Source: Candidatus Saccharimonadota bacterium
GTDB lineage: Bacteria; Patescibacteriota; Saccharimonadia; Saccharimonadales; Saccharimonadaceae
Reading direction: 5' to 3'
Length of the DNA stretch: 63,096 nt
Assembly: GCA_009777625.1 (NCBI GenBank)
Contig: WRLL01000003.1
Location: forward strand, 1-63,096
The notes under the pieces are model-generated. The model was not told the origin of the DNA, did no database searches, and worked only from the letters and a program-made list of their open reading frames with translations. Shown one piece after another: positions 38,685 to 51,088 of the stretch. The position numbers and the translations under genes are program-made. How positions within the stretch are numbered: the first letter of the stretch is position 1; each line of letters begins with the position of its first letter.

Positions 38685-38815
38685 CGACAACACCGACTCG
38701 CACCCGAAGTCGTAAACTCGGTTGGGACGAGAGTAAACTCGTTCCGTAATGGCTCGTCGTCAGGACGAGCGTCAAATCCCGGGCTGCTTGCCAGAGCAGT
38801 CCGGACCCCACCCTT

Positions 38816-41095
38816 TTATTGAACTTTTTCTAGCGGTGCGAAGGCCACATTCAAATTGCGCGTTTTGCCGTCGAAATCAACCGTAACGATTTCGCCGGCG
38901 ATTTTTTTGACTTGGCCGGTGCCGAAGATTTGGTGTTTGACTTTATCGCCTACCAATAGATCGATTTCGTCTGGGACAAATCTTACTTCGTCGTTATATT
39001 CATTTTGAGAGCTTCCCGCCTCTGTCTCTTGAGAAAAGTTAGGCGATAGAGAAAGAAAATTCTCGTCGATATCAGATAAAAACCGCGACGGTAAATTGTA
39101 CTGGCGCGAACCATACAACAGCCGCGATTGCGCAAAAGTCAAAACCAGCTCGCTGCGAGCGCGCGTCATACCAACATAACAGAGGCGACGCTCTTCCTCC
39201 ATGGCGGCCGGCTCGTATTCAGCGCGGCTGGTCGGGAAAATCCCTTCCTCCATGCCGACCATAAAAACTACCGGGAACTCGAGGCCTTTAGCGGCGTGCA
39301 ACGTCATCAATGTTACAGCGTCGTCGCTTGAATTCTGGTCAGCCGAGCTGATCAGAGCAACTTCCTCGAGGAAATCCTGTGTTGCATTGAAGCTTTTAGC
39401 TACGCCGACCAATTCAGCGACGTTTTCGAGGCGCGATTCGGCCTGTGGCGTACCGTCGCTCAGATGATCGGCATAATCGAAACGGCGAATGATCTGGTCA
39501 AGTAGTTCATCTGGCTGAGCAGTTTCGATAATTTTTGTAAAGTCAAACAATTGTGCGCCGAATTTCTGGAAAGCATTTCGCGCCCGCGAAGTCAGATTGT
39601 CGCAGCTGTCGACATTGTTTAATGCATCAATGATCGACGTCCCGCGTTGACTCTGCCAAGCCAAAAATTTCGCAACCGACGTGTCGCCCAGCCCGCGACG
39701 TGGTACGTTGACAATCCGTTCGAAACTGGCACGATCAAACGGTTGGTAAATCAGTTTCAGATAAGCCAAAATATCTTTGACTTCGGCGCGATCGTAGAAT
39801 CTGGTACCGCCGACGATCTTGTAATTTTTGCCTAGACCAAAGCGGATAAATGTTTCCTCAATAACGCGACTCTGGGCATTGGTTCGATACAAAATCGCAA
39901 AGTCGTCAAAGCGTCGGGCGCCGATTGCTACCCCTGAACTGATTTTGTTGGCGACGATTTGCGATTCGTTGATTTCGTCATTAGTTTGGACGATTTGAAC
40001 TGGCACACCGCCTTTTTCAGCCGTCCAAAGTTTTTTGTCAGTACGTTGGTCATTTTTTACAATCACGTTATGCGCAGCGTTCAAAATTGCTTCGGTTGAT
40101 CTGTAATTTTGCTCTAGTTTGATAATCTTGGCGCCTTTGAAATCGCGTTCGAAATTCAGAATGTTTGTGAAGTCCGCGCCGCGCCAACTATAAATTGATT
40201 GCCAGTCGTCGCCGACAGCGCAGATGTTTTGTTGATCGTTCAGCAGTAATTTCATCATTTGATATTGGGCTTTGTTCGTGTCCTGGTACTCGTCGATAAG
40301 AATATATTTAAGTTTCTTTTGCAATTCTTGACGGACTTCCTTAACGTTTTGTAAGAGCTTAACTGTTTCAAGGAGCAGATCGTCGAAATCCAGGCTCCGG
40401 CCAGCTTTCCTTAGCTTTTCATAGCGCGGGTAAACATCGGCCGCTATCTGTTGGGCAGGCATTTTGGCGATGGCAGCGTAATCGGTTGGCGACTGGCAAT
40501 CGTTTTTGGCGCTGGAAATTATAGATGAGATTGAGCGCGGGTTGAACTGTTTATCGGTGATGCCTAGCTCGCGCATGGCGGCTTTGATCAGGCCGAGGCG
40601 ATCGGATTCGTCGAGGATTACGAAATTGCGCGGGATTTCGATGTTTTCGCCGTATTGGCGCAGGATTCGTACGGCGATACTATGGAACGTTCCCATCCAG
40701 GGCATGAAGTTGCGGGAGTTGGCAAGGTCGACCGCGCCACTGTCCAACGAACTTTCCGCGCCGCGCCAAGCGCCTGTCGTTACAGGGCTTGTTGCTGACA
40801 CTTTTCCCGTTGAAAAGAGTCGCGCGGGAAGTTGTTGGCCAGCGTCGCTAGCTTTCAGTAGCTTTGCTAGCCGCTCGCGCATTTCTTTGGCGGCTTTGTT
40901 CGTGAAAGTTACGGCCATGATTTGATGCGGCGCGGCTTTTCGTTCGGCGATAATATAGGCGATACGATGCGTCAAGGCTTTAGTTTTGCCCGAACCAGCA
41001 CCAGCCAATATTAACAACGGCCCGTCGGTTGATTCAACGGCTTCGCGCTGCGGCGGGTTCAACCCCTCCAGAATTTTGTCTGTATCAGAATTCAC
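38816..41095 (-). CDS. pcrA: UvrD/PcrA-type ATP-dependent DNA helicase
   Basis: LAGAGSGKTKALTHRIAYII, GTFHSIAVRIL, IDEYQDTNKAQ, VGDDWQSIYSWRGAD, TLHAAKGLEFPVVFMVGMEEGIFP. Confidence 0.96.
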   Translation of the reverse strand: MNSDTDKILEGLNPPQREAVESTDGPLLILAGAGSGKTKALTHRIAYIIAERKAAPHQIMAVTFTNKAAKEMRERLAKLLKASDAGQQLPARLFSTGKVSATSPVTTGAWRGAESSLDSGAVDLANSRNFMPWMGTFHSIAVRILRQYGENIEIPRNFVILDESDRLGLIKAAMRELGITDKQFNPRSISSIISSAKNDCQSPTDYAAIAKMPAQQIAADVYPRYEKLRKAGRSLDFDDLLLETVKLLQNVKEVRQELQKKLKYILIDEYQDTNKAQYQMMKLLLNDQQNICAVGDDWQSIYSWRGADFTNILNFERDFKGAKIIKLEQNYRSTEAILNAAHNVIVKNDQRTDKKLWTAEKGGVPVQIVQTNDEINESQIVANKISSGVAIGARRFDDFAILYRTNAQSRVIEETFIRFGLGKNYKIVGGTRFYDRAEVKDILAYLKLIYQPFDRASFERIVNVPRRGLGDTSVAKFLAWQSQRGTSIIDALNNVDSCDNLTSRARNAFQKFGAQLFDFTKIIETAQPDELLDQIIRRFDYADHLSDGTPQAESRLENVAELVGVAKSFNATQDFLEEVALISSADQNSSDDAVTLMTLHAAKGLEFPVVFMVGMEEGIFPTSRAEYEPAAMEEERRLCYVGMTRARSELVLTFAQSRLLYGSRQYNLPSRFLSDIDENFLSLSPNFSQETEAGSSQNEYNDEVRFVPDEIDLLVGDKVKHQIFGTGQVKKIAGEIVTVDFDGKTRNLNVAFAPLEKVQ
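40744..40838. repeat. palindromic element inserted in frame in uvrD/pcrA
   Basis: Arms CCAACGAACTTTCCGCGC and revcomp of GCGCGGGAAGTTGTTGG, with internal hairpins CCTGT-cgtt-ACAGG and CTTTTC-ccgtt-GAAAAG. Confidence 0.65.
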
Positions 41096-41113
41096 TTAAA
41101 TATTGTAGCACAG

Positions 41114-42049
41114 TCACTCCAGCCAGCCGCTGGTGTAAAGCCACGCGCCCAGCGCCGCGCCGGCGACCGCCAGTAGGATGAAAACTAGAATCCACGCCCA
41201 GATCGGAAAGTGTTTGGTTTTGGTCCGCTTCATTGGCTCGGCCGCCGCGGCGAATGGTGACTGTGCCTCTGCTGGTGCTGCAGTATTGGTGGCTTTGTAC
41301 TGGGGCATAATCATGGTGTTGGCTATCGAGGTGCGCACGTCGCCAACAGGAGCGTCCTCGGCGTTTTGACGAGGTAAGTGATCGACTTTTTGATCTTCTT
41401 GTTTTTCCGTCGTTTCAACTTCAGCATTGTCGGAATCAATTGGAGTCGGTTTTGGATTAACCTGATCATCCGGCTGACTATCTGTTGGTGCTGCTTCCGG
41501 ATTGGAGTTTTCGCCACCAGCAGACAGAAACGCTTCAGGCTCTTCGCCAGCTGTTAGCAACTCGTCATCTTTTTCGCCTGATGATAATAACTCTTGGTCT
41601 GGCTCGTCACTTAGCAGTCCGACGTTCGAATCAAAATCTGGATTTCCCAAAGGTCGCTTTTCAACCTTAGCATCTGGCAAGAATGGCGATTCATAAGCAT
41701 TGTCAGCGGGTTTGTCGGGTTCTTCATTAATTGATTCTGGAGTCGATGGTTCGAGATTGTCTGGTTCTGTCGGCTCAACTGGTTTTTCCGGCGCTGGCTG
41801 AGCAGCTGGTTCCTCTGATTTCGACAGGCCGAATGGATTATTAGAATGCTGGGCAAGGTTGGGTTTCGCGGCCACTTTGACGTCGCTGGACGGATGAACC
41901 ATGTCCATAAACTGGCCACGGAAACGGCGGGCCGACGGAGCTTCCTTTTCTGGTTTGACATCCGGAGCAGGCGCTGACTGGTTGACTTCTTCACTAGCCA
42001 CAATATCATCGGCCGCAGCATCCAGTGCCGCAAAGTCCAGATCAGCCAT
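41114..42049 (-). CDS. hypothetical acidic membrane-anchored protein
   Basis: Low-complexity acidic/Pro region, C-terminal TM (IWAWILVFILLAVAGAALGAWLY). Confidence 0.65.
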   Translation of the reverse strand: MADLDFAALDAAADDIVASEEVNQSAPAPDVKPEKEAPSARRFRGQFMDMVHPSSDVKVAAKPNLAQHSNNPFGLSKSEEPAAQPAPEKPVEPTEPDNLEPSTPESINEEPDKPADNAYESPFLPDAKVEKRPLGNPDFDSNVGLLSDEPDQELLSSGEKDDELLTAGEEPEAFLSAGGENSNPEAAPTDSQPDDQVNPKPTPIDSDNAEVETTEKQEDQKVDHLPRQNAEDAPVGDVRTSIANTMIMPQYKATNTAAPAEAQSPFAAAAEPMKRTKTKHFPIWAWILVFILLAVAGAALGAWLYTSGWLE

Positions 42050-42818
42050 CTTTTTCCTCCTTAAGGACATCGGCGGCAATCTGAACCATGCCAGCGAACT
42101 CTGGCGCAATCAAGCTAGCTCCACCGATTAGCAGACCGCTGACACCTTTGGCCCGTAGGATCGATTCGGCGTTTGCCAGATTAACACTGCCGCCGTAAAG
42201 AACCGGTACACTTGTTGCGGCATTTCGACCAAACATGTGGCCAATCTGGCTACGAATCATTTTGACGGCTTCTTCGATTTCGTTCGGTTCGGGCGTGCGA
42301 CCCGACCCTATTGCCCATACCGGTTCGTAGGCAATCAATACATCATCAATTTGGTCCGAGCCAACGTTCAACAGGCCGCTGACGATTTGATCACCAAGGA
42401 CGTGTGCTGTGTCGCCTTCGCCCCGTTCAGTTTCGGTTTCGCCAACACAAAGCACTGGCGTTAGGCCGTTTCTTAACGCTGCTTGAACTTTAAAGCGAAT
42501 CTCGCGATCATCCTCGTCGAAAATGTGTCGTCGTTCGGAATGGCCAACTAACACATATTGCGCCAAACCACGCAGTTGCGCCGCAGCAATTTCGCCAGTG
42601 AAGGCACCTTCGTCGCGCCAATAGCAGTTCTGGGCGCCGAGTTTCATCTGGCGATGATTGATCTGCAGCGACAGCGGCGAGAGAGCTAAAGACGACGGGC
42701 AAATAACCGTCTCAACGCCGCGTTTGATCGGCACGTCCTGCGCCAATTTGGTCGCAAATAGCGACGCCTCGTGCACATTGAGGTTCATTTTCCAGTTGCC
42801 AATGATAAATTTCTTCAT
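42042..42818 (-). CDS. tpiA: triosephosphate isomerase
   Basis: IIGNWKMN, VGHSERR, AYEPVWAIGSG, LYGGSV, GLLIGGASL. Confidence 0.97.
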   Translation of the reverse strand: MKKFIIGNWKMNLNVHEASLFATKLAQDVPIKRGVETVICPSSLALSPLSLQINHRQMKLGAQNCYWRDEGAFTGEIAAAQLRGLAQYVLVGHSERRHIFDEDDREIRFKVQAALRNGLTPVLCVGETETERGEGDTAHVLGDQIVSGLLNVGSDQIDDVLIAYEPVWAIGSGRTPEPNEIEEAVKMIRSQIGHMFGRNAATSVPVLYGGSVNLANAESILRAKGVSGLLIGGASLIAPEFAGMVQIAADVLKEEKDG

Positions 42819-42873
42819 AGCCCTCCCTCTGCTTGCCCACATTTTAGCACAAGCGGAATTTTTTGGCAAAGGA

Positions 42874-44142
42874 TTATCGCCGCGGTAACAACGCCGCAAT
42901 TCCCGGTAAAGTATCGCCGGCCATTAGTTCGAGCGATGCACCGCCGCCGGTCGAAACATGCGTGAACGAGCCGCCTTTCAACGAGTCCCAACCTCTCACA
43001 AAATCGGCTGTATCGCCGCCGCCGATGATGCTGACGACGTGCGGATTTTTAGCCAGTTCCAATGCGACGCGCGAGCTGGCGTGCGAGAACTGCGGCGTTG
43101 AGTCAATTCCTAAATCGCCGTTCCAAATAACTGTGCCGCTGCCGCGAATTGTTTCGCAGATTTGGTCGATGGTTTTCGTGCCCAGGTCAAAGATTTTCGC
43201 TTCGCCATATAATGGGTTATCGCTCAGGTCAATTTCCACGCGTTCTTCGGTCGGGTCGCCATGGGGTGCGATGGCGGCGTCGCTTGGCAGAATAAACTTC
43301 TTGTCAAAATCGGCGCCGAATTTTTTATGGGCCGCGTCAAGGATTTCGCGAATCGTGCCGTCTTGATCTTTTTCCACCAGGCTGGATGCAACGTTGATGC
43401 CCTTTTCTTTCAGAAAATTATTTGCCATAGCGCCGCCAATAACAACGTTGTCGGCAATACCAACGAACTTCTTGACCAAAGGAATCTTGTCGCTGATTTT
43501 GGCGCCGCCCATTATTGCAGTTAACGGCCTATTCGGATCTTCGATGGCACTTTTGATCTCGATGTATTCTTTCTCAACCAGCAATCCAGCGACAGATGGC
43601 AAATAGTGTGTGATTGCATCCATGCTGGCATGGGCACGATGGAGATTACTAAATGCATCCTGGACAAAAATTTCTGCGTGCGAATCGTCGGCCAAAGTTT
43701 TCGCGAAATCGGCGTCGTTTTTTTCTTCCTCTGGGTGAAAGCGTAAATTCTCTAACAAAATCACTTCGCCAGGCTTCATATTTTCTGTAGCCTTACGAAC
43801 TTTTTCGCCGATGCAATCATCAACAAACTTTACTTCTTGGGTTGGTTGGTTTAACTCTTTGTAAATCTCGGCTAATTTGTCCGATAGATCTTTTGCGACT
43901 GGCGCAAAGCTTAGTTTTGGGTTCGGCGCGCCTTCTGGCCGGCCAGCATGGGCGATCAAGACAATTTTCGCACCGAGCTTGATTAGATATTTAAGTGTAG
44001 GTAGGCTAACGATAATCCGCAGGTCGTCTGCAATCGTTCCGTCATCATTAAACGGCACATCGTAGCCCTCGCGCACTAGAATTTGCTTGTTTTGTACGTC
44101 GACATCGCGCACCGTTTGGTAAGGAAATGTTTGCCCACTCAT
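42874..44142 (-). CDS. pgk: phosphoglycerate kinase
   Basis: LVREGYDVPF (RVDFNVP-equivalent), GRPEG, LLENLRFHPEEE, GGAKISDKI, GGGDTADF. Confidence 0.97.
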   Translation of the reverse strand: MSGQTFPYQTVRDVDVQNKQILVREGYDVPFNDDGTIADDLRIIVSLPTLKYLIKLGAKIVLIAHAGRPEGAPNPKLSFAPVAKDLSDKLAEIYKELNQPTQEVKFVDDCIGEKVRKATENMKPGEVILLENLRFHPEEEKNDADFAKTLADDSHAEIFVQDAFSNLHRAHASMDAITHYLPSVAGLLVEKEYIEIKSAIEDPNRPLTAIMGGAKISDKIPLVKKFVGIADNVVIGGAMANNFLKEKGINVASSLVEKDQDGTIREILDAAHKKFGADFDKKFILPSDAAIAPHGDPTEERVEIDLSDNPLYGEAKIFDLGTKTIDQICETIRGSGTVIWNGDLGIDSTPQFSHASSRVALELAKNPHVVSIIGGGDTADFVRGWDSLKGGSFTHVSTGGGASLELMAGDTLPGIAALLPRR

Positions 44143-44184
44143 AGTATGAATATTTTATCACGAAATTGATTATGCTAAAAGCTT

Positions 44185-45618
44185 TTATCTGTCCAAGATT
44201 CTGACCTGGATCGTATTAGCGGTCGTCTCGGCGTGGTCATCGCTGGGAACGCGACGAACGACAACGAATTTTAGCTTGTCGACCTCGGCAAAGAAACCGG
44301 CTTCGGAGAGTTTCTTGGTCGTGCCCCAGCCGTAGTCGTTGCCTTCGCCGGTGAAACCTAGCGTGTTATATAGCAACGCCATTTGATTGGCCACGCGCAG
44401 GCTTTGGCTGATGGCCAGTACTGGAATGTGCGGCCGGTGAACAGCGATGACACGGGCCATCTTGCCCGTTGTGGTCTCGACAATAATGGCGTCGGCCTCA
44501 ATCTGTTCGGCCAGCAGCACAGCCGAATCGGCGATGGCATCGCGCATTCCACCATTTACATAACTGTCGTAGAGAGGGCTAACCGGCAGGTGATGCTGCG
44601 CGTACATCAGTGTCTTGGCCATAACTTTGACGGCTTCGACCGGGTACGAACCCATAGCGGTTTCGTCGCTGAGCATGACGACGTCGGCGCCGTCGATACT
44701 GGCGGTCGCGACGTCGCTTACTTCGGCGCGGGTTGGTTCGGGGTTGTCGACCATCGACGCCAACATTTGCGTGGCTACGATGCTGATTTTGCAGTGTTTC
44801 TGGCACAGGGCGATGATTTCGCGCTGGACGACTGGCACGACTTCGGCGCCGACTTCGACGGCCAGATCGCCGCGAGCTACCATGACGCCGTCGGAGGCTT
44901 TGACAATTTCTTCCAGATTTTCGGGCATGATGGCGGTTTTGGTTTCGACTTTGGTGATAATTGGCCGCTCGACGCCGTGATCCTTCAGCCACTGGCGCAC
45001 CATATGGATGTCGTCCGCTGTGTGCACAAAGGAAATCGCCGTGTAGTCGTAGTCCTTATCTAGACCCCATTCCAAATCGGCGTAATCTTTCTCAGAAATG
45101 AAATCGGTGCCAAAGTCGGTATCGGGCAAATTGACGGCTTTGCGGCTCAGCACGAAGCCGTTGTTTTCGGCCCGCACCCAGACGGTTTTGCCGTCGATGT
45201 GGGTGACGATGGTTTTGATCTTGCCGTCGAACAGATAGATCGCTTCGCCTTCTTGAGCTTTTTCACTTAAATCGTATTGAACGGGCAAATTGTTGCCGCC
45301 GTCGTGTTCAATGCCATAAGTCAGCCCCAGTTCATCGCCAGTGTGAATTTCGTAACGCATGTCATCTTTTAGTTGACCGAGGCGAATCTTTGGACCCTGC
45401 AAATCCTGAATGATTGATACGTGACGGCCGATTTTGCCGCTGATTTCGCGAATGTAACGAAATTGAGTTTCGCGCTGTTCCGGCGTGCCATGCGAAAAGT
45501 TCATCCGGCAGCCGTTGACGCCGGCGCGGAGTGCCTGCTCCAGAACGTCGTAATCGTCGGTGGCCGGGCCGATGGTGGCCAGGATTTTGGTGTGCTTGAT
45601 GGTTTGGCTGATGTTCAT
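44185..45618 (-). CDS. pyk: pyruvate kinase
   Basis: TKILATIGPATD, RMNFSHG, DLQGPKIRLG, VARGDLAVEVG, LSDETAMGSYPVEAVK. Confidence 0.97.
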   Translation of the reverse strand: MNISQTIKHTKILATIGPATDDYDVLEQALRAGVNGCRMNFSHGTPEQRETQFRYIREISGKIGRHVSIIQDLQGPKIRLGQLKDDMRYEIHTGDELGLTYGIEHDGGNNLPVQYDLSEKAQEGEAIYLFDGKIKTIVTHIDGKTVWVRAENNGFVLSRKAVNLPDTDFGTDFISEKDYADLEWGLDKDYDYTAISFVHTADDIHMVRQWLKDHGVERPIITKVETKTAIMPENLEEIVKASDGVMVARGDLAVEVGAEVVPVVQREIIALCQKHCKISIVATQMLASMVDNPEPTRAEVSDVATASIDGADVVMLSDETAMGSYPVEAVKVMAKTLMYAQHHLPVSPLYDSYVNGGMRDAIADSAVLLAEQIEADAIIVETTTGKMARVIAVHRPHIPVLAISQSLRVANQMALLYNTLGFTGEGNDYGWGTTKKLSEAGFFAEVDKLKFVVVRRVPSDDHAETTANTIQVRILDR

Positions 45619-45655
45619 GTTTTCCCTTCCTGTTATTCATTTATTGTATCATAAG

Positions 45656-48322
<2,667 letters not shown>

Positions 48323-48361
48323 TTGACTCCTTCGCACTTATTGCCATAATCATTATAGCAC

Positions 48362-48395
48362 CAAAAAGCGCGACTCTTAAAGCGTCGCGCATTTT
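48362..48395 (-). terminator. Rho-independent terminator next to the 3' tRNA-Glu copy
   Basis: Minus strand GCGCGAC-loop-GTCGCGC then TTTTT. Confidence 0.75.
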
Positions 48396-48412
48396 GGTGA
48401 TCCCGAGGAGAA
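48395..48412 (-). repeat. exact 18-nt copy of the tRNA-Glu 3' end (with CCA)
   Basis: tggtgatcccgaggagaa identical to 48515-48532. Confidence 0.95.
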
Positions 48413-48514
48413 GGTTCGCAGAGCGGACACTGCGCCCGAACTCCTTTCACGGAGTTCAGTTTGCTTGCACAAACTACCACGAAAATAGCCCACCCTGGGG
48501 GTGAGCGATTTTCG

Positions 48515-48589
48515 TGGTGATCCCGAGGAGAATCGAACTCCTGTTGCAAGGATGAAAACCTTGTGTCCTAACCACTAGACGACGGGACC
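48515..48589 (-). tRNA. tRNA-Glu (TTC)
   Basis: GGTCCCG/CGGGATC acceptor, loop TTTTCAT, CCA encoded. Confidence 0.94.
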
Positions 48590-48660
48590 GCGGCGGATAT
48601 TGTAACACAAAAATGCGGCAAAAGGAAGACTTTTCGCGGCAGAAGTGATAAAATAGTCAC

Positions 48661-48888
48661 ATGAGCAAGTCCAAGAAGAAGCGCGACAAAAAGTACACCG
48701 GCCGCGACGCCAAAGACACATCGAACGTTGTACGTGTTCGCCGTGTTAACGCTGTCGCCCGGTCGGATCGCGCCCAATGGCTGCACGATCACAAAAAAGC
48801 TATCTGGCGTTGGTCAATTGTCACTGTTTTGGTGGGCGCAGTGGTTTTCTTAATCGTGCAGGCATTTATGGCCATCGGCGGGCGGTAA
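48661..48888 (+). CDS. small single-TM basic protein
   Basis: 75 aa: MSKSKKKRDKKYTGRDAKD...WSIVTVLVGAVVFLIVQAFMAIGGR. Confidence 0.65.
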   Translation: MSKSKKKRDKKYTGRDAKDTSNVVRVRRVNAVARSDRAQWLHDHKKAIWRWSIVTVLVGAVVFLIVQAFMAIGGR

Positions 48889-48891
48889 CAC

Positions 48892-51060
48892 TTATTTTGG
48901 TTCATCAGTCATAACCGGCAAACGAAAACCAAACGTGCTACCAACGCCTTCTTTACTTTCAAAAATCAGCGAACCGCCGTGGGCGACAATGACTTTTCTA
49001 ACCATGAACAGGCCGACGCCGGTGCCGTCAGGTCGGACATTTCTGGCATTGCTGGCACGGAAAAATTTGGTGAAGAGTTTTGACTGTTCAGAGCGCGGCA
49101 CGCCAATACCAGTGTCACGCACAGTAAAGATTACCTGGCCAGCGTGTTCGTATAAACTGATAGTAGCGCTCCCGCCGGCGTGCGAATAAAAGATTGCGTT
49201 GTCGATCATGTTAATCATAACCTGGCGCAGTTTGTCACGATCGCCATCGATCAGCGGCAGATTGGCTGGCGGCGTGTAGTTCAGATCTATCTGGCGTAGC
49301 TCGGCCGGGATCTCCATTTGTTGGATTTCTGGCGCCAGGATTTCGTCCAGTCGCATCGGCGTACGCAACAGTTCGAACTTTCCGGTTTGCAACCGCGATA
49401 CATCAAGGAAATCGCTGATCAGGAAAACCATTCGCTCGCTGCTAGTGTAAACATCATCCAGCACATGCCGTTGCTCGCCAGTTATTTTACCGAAGTCGCC
49501 CTCGATCAGCATCGAGATATAGCCACGTATCGAAGTTAGCGGTGTCCGCAGCTGATGCGAAGCCATAGCAATGAAATCGTCTTCGGCCTTGTAGAGTTTT
49601 TTCAGTTTGCGGTTGGCAGAGCGCAGGCTAGAGGTAGCTTCGTCGACTTCTTGCTTTAAGTGCTGGTTAAACAGGCTAACCCGTTCATAATAACGAGCAT
49701 TTTCCAGCGCCAGAGAAATCATGTGCGATGTGACAATAAGTACCGAGATATCACGATTGTTATAGCTAGCTCCATCCTGCCTACTGCCAATCAGCATGTA
49801 GCCAATTGTGCATAATGACGGCCGCCCAGATCTAGAGCTAAGTTTCATGATAACGTCAACATTTTTGTCATAGCCAATTTGACGAATCGGATTGATCGAG
49901 CTTGTTTCGTCCATCACAACAAAGTCTTCTTTGATAGACGCAAAATGATCATCGATTATCCTTAGTTCATTATCAGAAAGCTGTTTGTTCGCGCCGTATG
50001 TGCTGCGTTCAAAATCATCGTCTGGGTTCAACGAAAACGACACGCTGGAAGATTTTAACGTTGCGTTGATCATTCTCGAGCTATCGTTCAACAGATCACT
50101 GACCGTGACATTAGATAGCATTATTCTATTCAAGTTTCTTTCAAACTTGTCGGTATCGTAGCTATTTTTATAGAATAAGTTGTCGGTTAGGTGCCTAAGG
50201 CGATGCTGGAGGGGTTGGAAAACTGCTGTAACTATAAATAAAAGAAATGTAACTATGACATACGCGCTTATCGGAACTTGCTGAATTATATCAAACGCCC
50301 AAAGAATCAGCGCCAGTAACAGACCTATAGCAGACAATGCAAGAACCATCAGCAAATATGTGATCGCCTTAGCGGCTATCATGCGAGCCCCAAACAAACC
50401 CCGGGCTAGAATCAAATAGGATGTCATGCCAACAAATAATGCGAAACAGGCCGGACCAAGAGACACAAAACTGTATATGCCTGCTATTGGTAGAGCTAGG
50501 TTGAAAACTAGGGCTAACGCGGCAACTATTAATAACAACCATATCATTCCACCAATCTGTTTGCGAAGTCGACCCGAACTAGATCTCCATGACACTATCA
50601 AGCGTACGACAGCAATACCAAGGATTATAACAATAACTAGACCATAGAAATCTATCCATCTAGTTGTCACTATGCCACCATCCGACAGACCAGTCGCAAG
50701 AAATCCCGGAATAGCGAAGGCAACCGCACCAATCGACAGTGTTACGAACGCAATATCGATGATAACTTTGACGCTTTTCCAATCCGTAAATTTTGCGACA
50801 AAGTACGTAAAGGCAAGCACTGTCCAGCAAGCAAAAGTGTAGGCCAGCAATGCCGCAATATAGCTAACATCGCCACCAGCTCCAGTAACTTGGTATATGA
50901 GGTTGCTACCAATCCATAATGCAGATGCTACCAATGTCCAGACAAAACTATGTCTGATTGATCTTTTGGCATGGCTGGTATTAACAACTACCGCAAGCAC
51001 CAAGCTCGCAGTAAAAGAAACCATCATTCCGATCAGAAACAAGCTTTCGATCACAGTCAT
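48892..51060 (-). CDS. membrane sensor histidine kinase
   Basis: Multi-TM N-terminus, GAF-like region, ASHQLRTPLTSIRGYISML, DNAIFYSHAGG, VRDTGIGVP, GTGVGLFMVRKVI. Confidence 0.95.
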   Translation of the reverse strand: MTVIESLFLIGMMVSFTASLVLAVVVNTSHAKRSIRHSFVWTLVASALWIGSNLIYQVTGAGGDVSYIAALLAYTFACWTVLAFTYFVAKFTDWKSVKVIIDIAFVTLSIGAVAFAIPGFLATGLSDGGIVTTRWIDFYGLVIVIILGIAVVRLIVSWRSSSGRLRKQIGGMIWLLLIVAALALVFNLALPIAGIYSFVSLGPACFALFVGMTSYLILARGLFGARMIAAKAITYLLMVLALSAIGLLLALILWAFDIIQQVPISAYVIVTFLLFIVTAVFQPLQHRLRHLTDNLFYKNSYDTDKFERNLNRIMLSNVTVSDLLNDSSRMINATLKSSSVSFSLNPDDDFERSTYGANKQLSDNELRIIDDHFASIKEDFVVMDETSSINPIRQIGYDKNVDVIMKLSSRSGRPSLCTIGYMLIGSRQDGASYNNRDISVLIVTSHMISLALENARYYERVSLFNQHLKQEVDEATSSLRSANRKLKKLYKAEDDFIAMASHQLRTPLTSIRGYISMLIEGDFGKITGEQRHVLDDVYTSSERMVFLISDFLDVSRLQTGKFELLRTPMRLDEILAPEIQQMEIPAELRQIDLNYTPPANLPLIDGDRDKLRQVMINMIDNAIFYSHAGGSATISLYEHAGQVIFTVRDTGIGVPRSEQSKLFTKFFRASNARNVRPDGTGVGLFMVRKVIVAHGGSLIFESKEGVGSTFGFRLPVMTDEPK

Positions 51061-51088
51061 GGTTATTACATTTTACACAATTGCTGGA

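Noticed and set aside
44579-44992. 137-aa Arg-rich ORF inside pyk
   Set aside because: Out-of-frame shadow ORF of a strongly supported pyruvate kinase gene.
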